Positions 24,638 to 37,216 of a stretch of DNA of 64,000 bases are shown piece by piece. The number at the start of each line of letters is the position of its first letter. Position 1 is the stretch's first letter. The notes beneath the pieces are model-generated. The model was not told the origin of the DNA, made no database searches, and saw only the letters and a program-made list of their open reading frames with translations. The position numbers and the translations under genes are program-made. The DNA is from Bradysia coprophila (lineage: Eukaryota; Arthropoda; Insecta; Diptera; Sciaridae), in the NCBI RefSeq assembly GCF_014529535.1, contig NW_023503337.1:1-64000 (forward strand), read 5' to 3'.

Positions 24638-26083
24638 TATGTAGAATGTTGTGTCCAGTGTCGCATTCATCATTTTTGGCGATTCCAGTAAACGTACATG
24701 TAAGAAAAAAGCAAATGAGAACAATTTTAAAATTTTCCTCAAATGTGGAGTTGAAGTGTATATGTATATTGGGTGGGCGCACCGGTCATGGACCAGTAGT
24801 CGGACAACTATTGCTCTTTCATTGACAAACATTTTCTGAATGGAAGAACAGTAGGTTTCCGTTTTCTGGTTACATGTCCGGAGACAGGTGCCTCCACCGT
24901 GGCGTGTATGCAGAAAAAATTTTGAATTCAAAAATAGTCAAAATACTTTCGAATTGGTTCTTGTTCCAGCTACGTCTAGCAAGAGTCGTTGTTACTTCTG
25001 TTGTTAATACAGCCAAGTGTTTGATTTAAAAATCTACAACTTCATTTGTTTAACCATTCAGTAACGCATTGCCTTGGAAGGGCTGACATTCTACCCATTC
25101 CAAGTTATTGCGTTTACAGGAACCTTTTCAAAAAATTGGTTTCTGATTACCGAATAAAACTGAAACCGTTTGAAAGTTTTATATTAGGAAAATGGTACCG
25201 GTAGCTGCTTATGCTGCTTGTCATATTTCTGATTTGGCAATTTGTCTTGATAACTCTAATTGTTGAACTCAAGCATGTATATGGGTAACCCACTGAGAAT
25301 ACCTTCTGACAAGGTTGATCAAATACCATTGACCATAATTGGCCGAAAAAAAGTCTTAGGAGAAATCTTTGCAAATTAATGACCAAAAATAATAAAATTG
25401 ATCAAAGAAAAAAAAAACTAACAGCACTATGCATCGCATCACTAAGAGCCATCGTATTGCTGTGAATGAAATTGTATATTTGTTTTATTAATGAAAATTA
25501 GAGACATTACCATAATACAGTGGTGATGTGATGGTAGCAAAATAGCGATAAAAAAATCTAACTGTTGACCCAAAGAAGATCTCGGTTCTTACTCATAAAA
25601 TGATTAGAACTTATAGTCAAGCTCCGACAACCAGATTTAAAAAATTAAGCAAATATTTCTTTAATTAATGAAAACGAAGAGTTCGATCAAACAACTTCAA
25701 CAAGACAAAGTCTTCAGTCTGCTGAAATTTTATTGAAAAAACAGCAAATTTCGATAAATTGAATAAGTGATGGTGATGATGATATTAATGGCACAAAATA
25801 ATTAGCTTGTAAGAAGAAGGACACTCCAATAATCATTTGGTGAAGGAAACATTATCGAGAAATTAAAGTTAATTAGACTAAAAAAACGCAGCGATAAACG
25901 AACAGGTAAATATTGTGAGGGTCAAAATTAGTGTTATTAATTATCATTTTAACGCATTTTTGTTTGAAGTTTGTTTTCATATTATTGAGTAAATTTCTGC
26001 ATTCACTCTTGGCGCTTGTGAAAGTACTTTCGTTAAATTTCATTATCAAATGTTGAAACGATAAGCGAGTGTGTTTGGTAATG
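24638..26083. other. Intergenic, no gene seen
   Basis: AT-rich sequence with short chance frames. One short frame near 24750 includes a CA/TG-rich tract. No conserved protein segment was recognised. Confidence 0.45.
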
Positions 26084-26237
26084 CACTGAGGAAAAAGAGT
26101 TGAAAATCTCACCTGTAGTTGGTAATTTTGGCTCCAGGTAATCTACAATTGCTGCGACAGCTGTGGCAGCTATTGTAGATTACCTGGAGCCAAAATTACC
26201 AGATACAGGTGAGATTTTTAACTCTTTTTCCTCAGTG
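26084..26237. mobile_element. Almost perfectly palindromic MITE (154 bp), CACTGAGG ends
   Basis: CACTGAGGAAAAAGAGTTGA leads an arm of about 65 bp that is mirrored nearly perfectly (GGTAATTTTGGCTCCAGGTA then ATCTACAAT on the left, the complement on the right). A centre of only about 25 nt (around CAGCTG) remains unpaired or imperfectly paired. The low mismatch rate suggests relatively recent insertion. Flanking bases (TGGTAATG and TGTAATAA) are similar but not identical, so no target duplication is claimed. Confidence 0.7.
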
Positions 26238-29200
26238 TGTAATAAATCTACAATAAAATCATAAAAACTTAATTAAATTATTAAATTTAAATAGAATCGA
26301 GCAGTTTTCATGTCTCAACCTTTCACAAACGGTTAAGCACATGTGCAATAAGCAAAAACACTTTTCAATTCTTAAAATCTCTTTATATAACCTCATATCC
26401 CAGAACACCACATCGGACATCGGTATAGAAAAAGTTTAGAGGGTCTATGGTTCCAGTGCGTAAAAGACCAATTGCCGACATACTCAAATTTAACAAGGTG
26501 AAAATTAGCCACTTTCATCCCAACTTCAACCGAATCTTCCTCAGAAACTTTTTAATATAATTTGTACCTTCTACGTCTTCACATGGCAAAGTGGAATGCA
26601 ACGGAAGCCACACCAAATTTCTTATGTTTCAAATTTTTATTTTTTATTTCAGTACTGTAATTAGTAAATGTGTCGCGATGTAATCAGCAAATCTATTACT
26701 TTATTAAGTATCGACTGAATAAATTTGATGCAAAATCTTTTGTTGTGTTGCGTCCAGAAAACGACTCATTACTGTGTGAACAAAACAGTTTTTTTTTTCG
26801 CCTTCGTCTCGAAATACAACCCTCCCCCACATCTCAACAAAATATGTCCCAACAAGACAGTGCTCATTATATTTGTCGTCGATGTCGAAAACAGATGAAT
26901 TAGCGAATCCACCATTACTTATCGAATAAATTAGATTTAGATTAGATTAGCTTAGAGTATCATGGGCAAACGTTCCTAAAATTAATATTCCTTGACAAAT
27001 AATTAAATAACTGCATAACCTCCTTTCCATAAAATTACTGAATTGAGATACTAGTGGTCTACGAAATTATACTCCTCGTAGGTAGGTAAAATTTTATATA
27101 TTTCTGCAGGTTGAGACCATATTTGCACTCATTTACTCAACACATTTTCTGGCCTGGGAAACCATTAAAACAAAAAGTAAACATTGAGGTAAAGAATTTC
27201 AATTTAGCGGCCAAGTATATTGGTTCCAATGCCTAAATTGATTGCTAATTTTACCATAAAAGTGTTTCAGCTTGGAATTTGTGAGTATAAAATGTTGTAC
27301 CCAAAAGTTTACGATATTAAATGCGCATAGAGTTATTAAATACAGCCAGAAATGAATATTGTAATGTTCCGTTACACGTGTGTGATTATAAAAGTCTCGT
27401 TTTGAGAAGAAATATAAAAAAAACTTAAAATAAAATTTAAAAAAAAAATATTCGCATAACACAAGCAATAAAAGTAAACATTCTGGTTTTATATAAATAA
27501 TTAAGAAATTGATTCGTTTCCGCTACAACAACACCGATGGACGGGGCAGTATACGATAACTACATGGAAATGACACCGCTCATATTTTTCTCCTAATTCA
27601 CACACGGAAAAAAAACTCACTCTCTCGAAAGCTCTGTCGATTCAAGAAGTTGTTTTATCTTCTTTTTGAATCTGCGGACCGTACTTTTTTCGCAAAAACA
27701 TTGAAAAACTGCATGGTCCTTGTAAATCTACTTGTAATATTCAATGATATTGATAAAATAAATCTTAAGCACAAAACGACACTTTAAACACGATCCAAGC
27801 AAAACACTCTCCTAATACAACCACTTCAGTTTATGGGTCATATTATCGTTGGTTGTGTCATTCAAAACGCTTCATGATTTTTTCTGCATACAATTTAGAA
27901 AAATAGAATTGGGATGAATTATCACCACAAAAATTCGAAGCATATGACAATTGAGTTAAAATGTTAATCATCATCCACTTATCAATACTGAATTCATTTT
28001 GAGTATAGTCCCCTCGGATGATGAGCTCTGAAGATTGTTATCACAATAGCAATAAATTCATGTCATCGTAACGATACATGCCATTGAAATGAGTGTATAG
28101 ATAGACATGCTTCCGAGAACAAGGAAAACATTTTCACTTTTCAACTTGTCAATATACCCACGGCGACGAGAAGAATTACCACCAAAAAACCTCTTTAGCA
28201 AAAGAAAAATGTCATACTTCCTATTTACAATTCAAAAGAACGCTTAAGCGATGAGACGAAAAAACGAACAGCCTTGGTGCAAAAAAAGCTATTTCAAAGT
28301 TGAGGTTTTTTTTGTGTTGTTTTCCTATTTTTTCCCCTCTCGACTATATTTAAAGAATCGAGACTTAAAACACCGAAAACAAAAAAAAACCACATTCGTA
28401 TAAAAATTAACGTTTTGAAGAATTTGAATAATTTAGCGTTCATCAAATGTTCGCACTTGCTGTCTGTGAATTGCTATATTATACGAGCTAGCTACTTCGT
28501 ACATACACAGAAGGTTTTCATTAAACATAAACAGAAATTTTAATTTTGGTAATTAATTTTTTGTTGTTGTTTCAAAAAAATTTATCGGAATAGAGTTACA
28601 CCATCTACGACTATAGTATATAATATTGACGAGTCATTGTTTGACTATACAATAACGGCTTGATATATACGTATGCATTCCACATTGAGTACGTATGATT
28701 CGTTAAGCAAAATTAATTTCTTTAGTTCAATAGGTGAAAATTATTGTTTTACAAATTTTTTTTTAAATTGCATTGAGGGTTCTTACAGAACAATAAAATA
28801 TTACATTTTGAAAGCTGTAAGTTACACGATCATTGATCATCTCCTTGAATTACATAACATCCAAAATATTGATCTATTAGCCGTAATATGTAGTCAGTTT
28901 ATTACCTTTACAGAATCTCTGGATGTTCATTAGACATTGATCAATTTACATACAGCAAATGTATGTGCTTAACTTTACAAAATCGTTTACATCATTTACT
29001 CTAAGCAAAATCTACTACTTCGTTAGTCTCAACACATCCTTTGCTATATAAGAAAACACTAACCTGTTGTTGCTGATGTTGTCGATTCGTGAGTGCTTGT
29101 GATAGATCTTAAAACTGTTTACACGTCCATGGCTAATTTTTTTCGTCGTTGTTGATAACAAATGAATATGATTGGCTTCTGAAATAGAATCTGGCTTGTT

Positions 29201-29404
29201 TACTTTTAGCCCCGGACGAAGTACTGGGGGCTTATAAGATTAATATGCCGTTTGTAACACGTCGAATTGGAAGCAGACAGTGAGGGCAAAGCATTTGGTC
29301 ATGTTCATAGATGACGAATCAGCAATAAAAAAAGCCGTCCTCCAGCTTGAGTAAATCACAACCTTTTTTCAAAATTCTTTTTTTCTGGTATCGACAAAAG
29401 TAAG
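26238..29404. other. Gene-free AT-rich stretch
   Basis: No coding exon, RNA gene or element with clear ends was recognised. A copy of the dispersed GTTGATAACAAATGA motif lies at 29150-29165, with ACTTCGTTAGTCTCAACA and AAGAAAACACTAACC upstream of it. Confidence 0.45.
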
Positions 29405-30530
29405 GTCAAGTTCGAAAATGGGCATGGTAGGGTCTGCCCTTCCAGAGCTAGGGCCCTATATGTGTTTTTCAGTCTTTCGACGATATCTGCCGAAATACGC
29501 ACGCAATAGCTGATTGTGATATATCAAATGAAAGGTATTGACGAGTAGAACAAAGTTGCTGAACATTGTTTTTGGGTAAGATGCAACGTGGGCTTGTTGG
29601 GAGGGCTCAAAGGTCGTTATTCGGCCCTAAGTGTCTTTTGCACATAAATCGAGTAAATCTCATCCGATTTTGCTAGTTTTTGTTTCATTTGAGAGATAAT
29701 TGAATGCCGAATAGAATGATGGCAAAAAAAGTTGCAAATTTGGGCCCTTGGACTAAGGTCGCTGCTCGGCCCTAAGTGTTTTTTGCACATAAATCGAGTA
29801 AATCTCATCCGATTTTGCTAGATTCAGTTTTTTATGGAAGGTAATTGAATACCCAATGAGGGATTCTTTTGAAAATATGCCTATCAAAATCGGATCCATT
29901 TCGTCTGGGATTGATATATACATGGTTTGAAAGGCAATCACCAGCACTGCAAATAAGGTATCAATGAAAAGCTTAGACAATGTACGTTACGACTAGCATC
30001 TTAGGTTCACATTAAGCGTCATCAGTACCAGCCCAGACCTGTCTAAAGTTCACACAGATTTTGAAAAAAATTTCTTGCATTTTTTGCAAATATATATCAA
30101 TGAATCTAATCAAACTAGGCATGACCCGAAAGTACTTGAGCTCGGCTTTCCAACGAGCCCACTCTCACCTGGAACGATCATTTATAACGGCCTAAAATTT
30201 CGGATATAAAACACTACTTTTCCAAATTCGGAGATCTTCCACCAGCAACCAGGTGTGGCTCGAGACTGTGTGAGGCCTGTTTTGAGGTCTACTGGCAAAG
30301 ACCTTTCAAACCATGTATATATCCACCCCAGACGAAATGGGTCCGATTATGATAGGTGGATTTTCAAAAGAATCCCTCAATGGAAAGTTGGCAAAAAATT
30401 TTGGGTTTCTAAAATAATGTCGTAAGTTGTTGGTTTTATTTGAGAGGTACTTCGTACGAGCTTTCGTAATTGTGCTATGCGCAATTTTTAAAATGAACAT
30501 TTTCAGTAAATTTTACCATGCCCAACTTGA
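29405..30530. mobile_element. Nested foldback element, about 1.1 kb
   Basis: The outer ends pair: GTCAAGTTCGAAAATGGGCA then TGGTA on the left, and TACCATGCCCAACTTGAC on the right. Inside is a second inverted pair of about 85 bp: 29855-29940, containing CCATTTCGTCTGGGATTGAT then ATATACATGGTTTGAAAG, against 30297-30385. The left half also holds a direct duplication with a 145-bp period (CGGCCCTAAGTG at 29622 and 29767). No coding capacity was recognised. Superfamily not assigned. Confidence 0.5.
29604..29890. repeat. Two tandem copies of a 145-bp unit
   Basis: Both copies contain CGGCCCTAAGTG, TTTTGCACATAAATCGAGTA and ATCTCATCCGATTTTGCTAG in the same order, 145 bp apart, followed by AATTGAATxCC. 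Divergence is moderate. The unit is part of the larger foldback structure. Confidence 0.7.
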
Positions 30531-30568
30531 CTTGCATTTTGGTAACAGACCCATTAGAGGGTTGAAGA

Positions 30569-30653
30569 CGTATTAGGGTTCCAGGCGTATTACGGCTTCG
30601 AACGTATTATGGTTACGGACGAAATAGGATTACGGGTCGTACGGGGCTAGGTC
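30569..30653. repeat. 17-bp minisatellite, about five copies
   Basis: Consecutive degenerate 17-mers start CGTATTAGGG, CGTATTACGG, CGTATTATGG and CGAAATAGGA, with a fifth eroded copy. The consensus is near CGTATTAYGGTTNCGGA. Confidence 0.6.
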
Positions 30654-32233
30654 GTAGCAAACGCTCCGACTGTTCTGATGCTTTGTTTGATTTATAAATT
30701 CTGATTTTTTCTTAATGTTAAACCTCAATAAAAAGGAAACCAAAACAAAGTGGATCGTATGTAGATCATCCTTTTGGACAAAATCGCGCGCTTAATGATA
30801 CAGACTATATCTGAGAAAACCTTTACCTTTTAACCTTTTACAAAAGTTTTTTTTTTGAAAAATGGCAAGAAAATTTGGAAAGTGTTGGAAATTTTGGAAA
30901 AAAATGACTCATAAATATTTCTCGGTTCACCTTTTGGAAATGACTAATTAATTGTCCTCGACAGCATTGACAAAATAAAAACAGCCTTTGGTTAACAAGT
31001 TTTTTTTACAGTCAAATGTATATTAAAACCAAAGAAGTGAAGGACTTCGTATCAAACTCTAGGTGATACTATGAAGAGTATTTCTATCGGTTAAAAGAAT
31101 CGATTCGGGTTCTTCATAGGTAGTCGAAATCGTGGTGATTAGAGCTATTTTCGATTGAAAATTAGTCGAAACACGTAAGATTAAATATTTTATCTATAGC
31201 CACTAAAATAAATTGTTGTTGGTTTTTTTAGCAGGTCATGTCACTAGCTGTTTTGATTGAGACTCTTTCGATTCATAAGCAGATTTATATTATACTATTA
31301 ATTTACTGAAGGACTTCACATATTCTATGTCTTGTTCGAAAGAAGATACTAAGAGACCAAAATATGATTCCTTAAACAGGGTTTAAAGGAGTGAACATAA
31401 ATGAAAGTTAAGTTAAGTTAAGTTTCATCATCGATTGGGAGTGAAAAACAACTAGACATACATTCGAAACATGAAATCATTTTCGTAGATGTACGTATAG
31501 ATACGTCATATATAATCCTCGTCTTCCGAGCGGATTCATTCTATTGATGAAGACGTTATGTCGAGAAAAAACTGCACAAGGTGAAAAAAAACATGCACAA
31601 GCAAAGTGACTAATCCATTTTTTTCGGTTACTTCGAAATAAAAACTGAAAAACGGTGATGCTGTTTGAAAGATTCTAACTCACACACAAAAAAAAAGTTT
31701 ATTTCCTATCTTATTTAAAATCTTATTGATTGATCGTGCGAACTCACTTTAAAAGACTTGACTAATCGATCGAAAAATAATTCTTGTGAACTTGAGAGGG
31801 ATTCAGAAATGCCAATTGCTTAAATAAAAAAAAAAAAACAAATAGATGAAATAAATTGGTTGCTACTAGTGTTAAAACTCATTTGAATCTCGATTAACAT
31901 TTATATTGAACGAATACGTTCCTTCTTTTGATCAAAGTATTTTCAGCGATTTGTTACAAAATCTTTTACTTTATTAGTTTTAATATGTATTTTGCTTTGA
32001 AGGCTTGGATAGACAAGTGTGCCATGATAATGGACGGACGTGAAAATTTTCTGCTCCGCAGAAATATGTGAAAAATGTGAAAATTATGCTGGAAAAACTG
32101 AAATGTGACCGGTCAATGATGCGATACAGCAGTACGGGAACGCGCTACAGCCATCAGATCCGAAATAGAGATGAAATTGAGACAACAAAACGCGATGCGA
32201 GCACGAATGACTGTACCATGAAAATTCACGATG
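30654..32233. other. Intergenic, 3' flank of deoxynucleoside kinase
   Basis: No gene was recognised. On the minus strand an AATAAA at 31975-31970 could be the kinase polyadenylation signal, about 260 bp past its stop. Confidence 0.4.
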
Positions 32234-33450
32234 TTACAAAGGACAATAAGAATGCGAAAGCGGTACAGGTTGATGTGGACAAACAGATCCCCACGGCAAA
32301 GATAAGGTGAAACGGAGACATGGAAAAGAATGGTAAACATCGTTCAGCTGAAGATCGGCATCAATAGTGAAAACCTGGAATGAAGAAAGGAATTGAGAAT
32401 AAGGCGAAGATAAATGGCAAATCAGTGCTTACTGGCAACTCCGGCTCATCATATGCGGAGTTTCGTAAATTCACTTGCTCCATCCACTCTTCGTGCAAAT
32501 TATGGATGTCCTCCAATTGTCCCAATGTAACAGAACTCTCTGCGCTACGAGCTCTAGCTTGAATGCGAGACAGAGCAACAGACGGAGTGGTACGCAAATA
32601 AACTGATGAGAACAGAAGAACGATAATTAACGACTCAGAATATAAAACCGGTTTAATGGTAAGCCCACCGATGACATGGGGTTTCAGATCACCATCGTCC
32701 AACATACGATCATACCAGGTTCCCATAATGTCAGCCATACCCTGCTCGATGACGTTATTACGCAGAAGGTTTTCCATAAAAACATACCTGAGGAAGAGAG
32801 AAGGTGGTGCTATAAGAATAAAGAAGGAAGAGATTCGATGAAATGATTCAGCATACCGGGAACTGAGCAACGATCTCTCAATTAGTTTCACCCGCTTCCA
32901 AGTCTGTTTCCTGTAATTATCGCCGACAGTCATTCCCACCAACAACTGGAACGGTATGGCCCACTTACTCGGATTACCATAGTATTCCGACTGATGTAAA
33001 AAGAAATTAGATATCACCACGGAAGCTCAAAGATAATACTAGAGAGAACATTACCAGAACGTTCGTGCCGAAGAAACTCTGCCACTGGTCAACGGGCTCT
33101 GGATGTGACTGAAAGATGAGTTCGGAATGTTGACTGCAATATTCAAGAAAAGACGATTTGCCGGCACCGATATTTCCCTCAACGGCGACGACTAGAGAAT
33201 TGGACCGATGACTAGTACAACTGATATCAGTAACTTGACGTGCCATGATATCACAAAGTTTTGTCAAAGTAGTAGCGGACGGTATTACTTGCAAAGGTTT
33301 GACGATAATGAATGACTTGCTAACTAGAAGTTTCGTACGAATGTCACAAGACACGCTGAGATCACGAGTGAATGAACATATTATGAGTTGATTTTCTACT
33401 GCTTTCCGAATAATGAGGAAGGTGAGTATATACCGACGAGGACCACGCAT
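32234..33450 (-). CDS. dnk: Deoxyribonucleoside kinase (dNK / thymidine kinase 2 family)
   Basis: Salvage kinase that phosphorylates deoxynucleosides to their monophosphates using ATP. Five exons join with consistent phases: 33450-33055, 32990-32857, 32787-32669, 32602-32433 and 32374-32234. Visible motifs are the P-loop EGNIGAGKSS, the substrate-site EPVDQW, the ERSLLSSRY segment, ENLLRNNVIEQGM, and YLRTTPSVALSRI with the arginine-rich lid QARARSAES. HNLHEEWM and a C-terminal FTIDADLQLNDVY follow. Two starts are possible. Met at 33246 (MARQVTD) gives 251 residues, the usual size of the insect enzyme. Met at 33450 adds 68 residues with many basic and hydroxylated and few acidic side chains early on, which could be a mitochondrial presequence. 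The intron at 32668-32603 lies within an open frame and is inferred because removing it restores the family spacing before YLRTTP. The last 25 residues are unlike the family and uncertain. Confidence 0.85.
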
Positions 33451-34558
33451 AACGTTTACGATCTCAGATAAAGGCGCTACTAGAATATCAACGAAAACAC
33501 ACGCAAGTATAAAGGAACGTCAAAAAGAGCAAGAGAAACCAAAGAACAACACCGACTCGAAACGACAGGTAACAATTGTGCGTATGAACAGGTAATTTAT
33601 ATATTGAACGAAAGATGATAATATTATAAAAGTAGTTAGTCCGACCACATAGATCGAGCGACGGTGGTTGAGTTAGTTACCTTGGTTCATCCTTGGTATA
33701 TAAGTCAAAGTAATGCAAGTAGTGGCCCCACCACTGACAAAGTTCATCGCACACAAAGTGCCAAAGGCAGAATGCGAATGTGAGTGAATGTCCGCGACAG
33801 GAGAAAGTGCATAAAAGCTCGCTGGTGTACGATGAACTGAGTCTAGGAGAGAGAAAAGGGAGGATTAGGACCTGAATTTTCATTCGTGATCACTCAAGTC
33901 AAAGTCCTCACGTTCAAATAATCTCATGGGACAGCCCACAGGGGCAAGCTTGTTATTACGAAAGTCAAGTCAAGTCAAGTTATATGTATTTTGCTTTGAC
34001 GGCGATATTACTCATAGCTCAGCGTTTATTTTCATCGTCTTTGTCGATAACGGATGACAAAGTAAGTTTTGGAAAATATTAGCGAATTAATTTGTTAACC
34101 ATTGTGACACATGAACACAAGTAGAACATAATTCTGAGCCATTTCATGTTAACAACTCAAATAAAGCCTCCCATAAAAAGGGTTCAGGTTCGCACTTAGG
34201 TTCTTCAGTGAGAATTTAGTTTTGGCGCCCAGTGTCTCGTTTTTTCTTTCTTGTGAAACAATAATATGTTCATTAAAAAAATTAATTTGAATCAGCTCCT
34301 TCAGTTGTACGATGCCATTGTGAAAACACAAAAGCAAGCAACAATATCAAAATATATTCTAATGTATTCTTCTCTATTCTTCTTTTATTAATTAGAACGA
34401 TAATAACAAATAATGACTACGAGTAGCACTTATTGTGTAAGATATTTTATGTTATAAAGATCATCGACACTCCGTACTTGTTCTTCTTCTTGTATGTGAT
34501 CGGTTATTTTTGGATAGCGAGGAAGGTTGAAAATTCCTATCGAAACATACACGGGAGA
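33451..34558. other. Intergenic, 5' flank of the kinase
   Basis: No coding exon is seen. It contains a GTCAAGTCAAGTCAAGT microsatellite (about 33964) and one copy of the dispersed motif TGTCGATAACGGATGA at 34042-34057. Confidence 0.4.
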
Positions 34559-34747
34559 GGTTTTAGACATATCCGAAGATAGTCCAAGTCCAAAATTTAG
34601 AACCCGCCTCCTGTAGAAGAAAAGACCCGCCTCTTTTCAATTTAAGTTCATAATGTTAACGTTAAAGGTGTGTCTAATTTAAGTGAAATAGGCGTGTTTT
34701 TAAAACGGGCAGTCCATTTTAATAAAATAAAATATTTTATACCGATC

Positions 34748-36529
34748 CTGGACTGTCCAACTTTTTTCGCGAGTCTTATTTCTGGACTGTCCAACTTTTT
34801 CTTCGACTCTTATTTCTGGACAGTCCAATTTTCTACTTACGAATCAATTCTGGACTGTCCAACTTCTTTCGCGAGTCTTATTTCTGGACTGTCCAACTTT
34901 TTCTTCGACTCTTATTTTTGGACAGTCCAATTTTCTTCTTACGAATCAATTCTGGACTGTCCAACTTTTTTCGCGAGTCTTATTTCTGGACAGTCCAATT
35001 TTCTTCTTACGAATCAATTCTGGACTGTCCAACTTTTTTCGCGAGTCTTATTTCTGGACTGTCCAACTTTTTCTTCGACTCTTATTTTTGGACAGTCCAA
35101 TTTTCTTCTTACGAATCAATTCTGGACTGTCCAACTTTTTTCGCGAGTCTCATTTCTGGACTGTCCAACTTTTTCTTCGACTCTTATTTTTGGACAGTCC
35201 AATTTTCTTCTTACGAATCAATTCTGGACTGTCCAACTTTTTTCGCGAGTCTTATTTCTGGACAGTCCAATTTTCTTCTTACGAATCAATTCTGGACTGT
35301 CCAACTTTTTTCGCGAGTCTTATTTCTGGACTGTCCAACTTTTTCTTCGACTCTTATTTTTGGACAGTCCAATTTTCTTCTTACGAATCAATTCTGGACT
35401 GTCCAACTTTTTCTTCGACTCTTATTTTTGGACAGTCCAATTTTCTTCTTACGAATCAATTCTGGACTGTCCAACTTTTTTCGCGAGTCTTATTTCTGGA
35501 CTGTCCAACTTTTTCTTCGACTCTTATTTCTGGACAGTCCAATTTTCTACTTACGAATCAATTCTGGACTGTCCAACTTTTTTCGCGAGTCTTATTTCTG
35601 GACAGTCCAATTTTCTTCTTACAAATCAATTCTGGACTGTCCAACTTTTTTCGCGAGTCTTATTTCTGGACTGTCCAACTTTTTCTTCGACTCTTATTTT
35701 TGGACAGTCCAATTTTCTTCTTACGAATCAATTCTGGACTGTCCAACTTTTTCTTCGACTCTTATTTTTGGACAGTCCAATTTTCTTCTTACGAATCAAT
35801 TCTGGACTGTCCAACTTTTTTCGCGAGTCTTATTTCTGGACTGTCCAACTTTTTCTTCGACTCTTATTTCTGGACAGTCCAATTTTCTACTTACGAATCA
35901 ATTCTGGACTGTCCAACTTTTTTCGCGAGTCTTATTTCTGGACTGTCCAACTTTTTCTTCGACTCTTATTTTTGGACAGTCCAATTTTCTTCTTACGAAT
36001 CAATTCTGGACTGTCCAACTTTTTTCGCGAGTCTTATTTCTGGACAGTCCAATTTTCTTCTTACGAATCAATTCTGGACTGTCCAACTTTTTTCGCGAGT
36101 CTTATTTCTGGACTGTCCAACTTTCTTCTTACGAATCAATTCTGGACTGTCCAACTTTTTTCGCGAGTCTTATTTCTGGACTGTCCAACTTTTTCTTCGA
36201 CTCTTATTTTTGGACAGTCCAATTTTCTTCTTACGAATCAATTCTGGACTGTCCAACTTTTTTCGCGAGTCTTATTTCTGGACTGTCCAACTTTTTCTTC
36301 GACTCTTATTTCTGGACAGTCCAATTTTCTTCTTACGAATCAATTCTGGACTGTCCAACTTTTTTCGCGAGTCTTATTTCTGGACTGTCCAACTTTTTCT
36401 TCGACTCTTATTTTTGGACAGTCCAATTTTCTTCTTACGAATCAATTCTGGACTGTCCAACTTTTTTCGCGAGTCTTATTTCTGGACAGTCCAATTTTCT
36501 TCTGACGAATCAATTCTGGACTGTCCAAC
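34748..36529 (+). repeat. Left arm: about 52 tandem 34-bp units
   Basis: Three unit variants alternate. All start YTGGACWGTCCAA and differ afterwards: A ends TTTTTTCGCGAGTCTTATTT, B ends TTTTTCTTCGACTCTTATTT, C ends TTTCTTCTTACGAATCAATT. Higher-order patterns A-B-C (102 bp), A-C and B-C (68 bp) mix along the array. Copies are nearly identical, implying recent homogenisation. Confidence 0.92.
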
Positions 36530-36741
36530 CAATACCAATTTTAATTGTACATAAAAAGCGTTTTAACACGCCGAGCGATCCGGTAACTACCGTGTCGGTA
36601 ACTTAGGAGTTAATTTTTTTTCTCTCGCATCGTCTAATAATTAGTCTGTGTGAAGGCGTTAGCTCGTTCCTAGGGAATTCATCCTTTTACGAAATTTAAC
36701 GTAAAGGCGTTTTGTTCCAAACCTAGGGAATTCAACCTTTT

Positions 36742-37216
36742 ATTGATTCGTAAGAAGAAAATTGGACTGTCCAGAAATAAGAGTCGAAGAAAAAGTTGGA
36801 CAGTCCAGAAATAAGACTCGCGAAAAAAGTTGGACAGTCCAGAATTGATTCGTAAGTAGAAAATTGGACTGTCCAGAAATAAGAGTCGAAGAAAAAGTTG
36901 GACAGTCCACAAATAAGACTCGCGAAAAAAGTTGGACAGTCCAGAATTGATTCGTAAGTAGAAAATTGGACTGTCCAGAAATAAGACTCGCAAAAAAATA
37001 TGGACAGTCCAGAATTGATTCGTAAGAAGAAAATTGGACTGTCCAAAAATAAGAGTCGAAGAAAAAGTTGGACAGTCCAGAAATAAGACTCGCGAAAAAA
37101 GTTGGACAGTCCAGAATTGATTCGTAAGTAGAAAATTGGACTGTCCAGAAATAAGAGTCGAAGAAAAAGTTGGACAGTCCAGAAATAAGACTCGCGAAAA
37201 AAGTTGGACAGTCCAG
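36742..37216 (-). repeat. Right arm: about 14 units, inverted
   Basis: These are the same A, B and C variants in reverse complement. The arm is less than a third of the left arm's length, so the inverted arms are strongly unequal. One unit has TTTGCGAGTC in place of TCGCGAGTC and another TGTGGACTG, showing minor divergence. Confidence 0.9.

Noticed and set aside
30569..30653. Telomere-like repeats (TATTAGGGTT)
   Set aside because: Only one unit contains TTAGGG; the period is 17 bp and the copies diverge, so it is a minisatellite.
34748..36529. CRISPR-like array
   Set aside because: Units are contiguous with no unique spacers and lie in a eukaryotic transposable element.
34670..36606. Open frames of 488-611 codons in all three plus frames (and 104-184 codons in the inverted arm)
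   Set aside because: They arise from stop-free 34-bp tandem units; a 34-nt period shifts frame each unit and three units restore it, so all frames stay open. The repeated peptides are one DNA repeat read in three registers.
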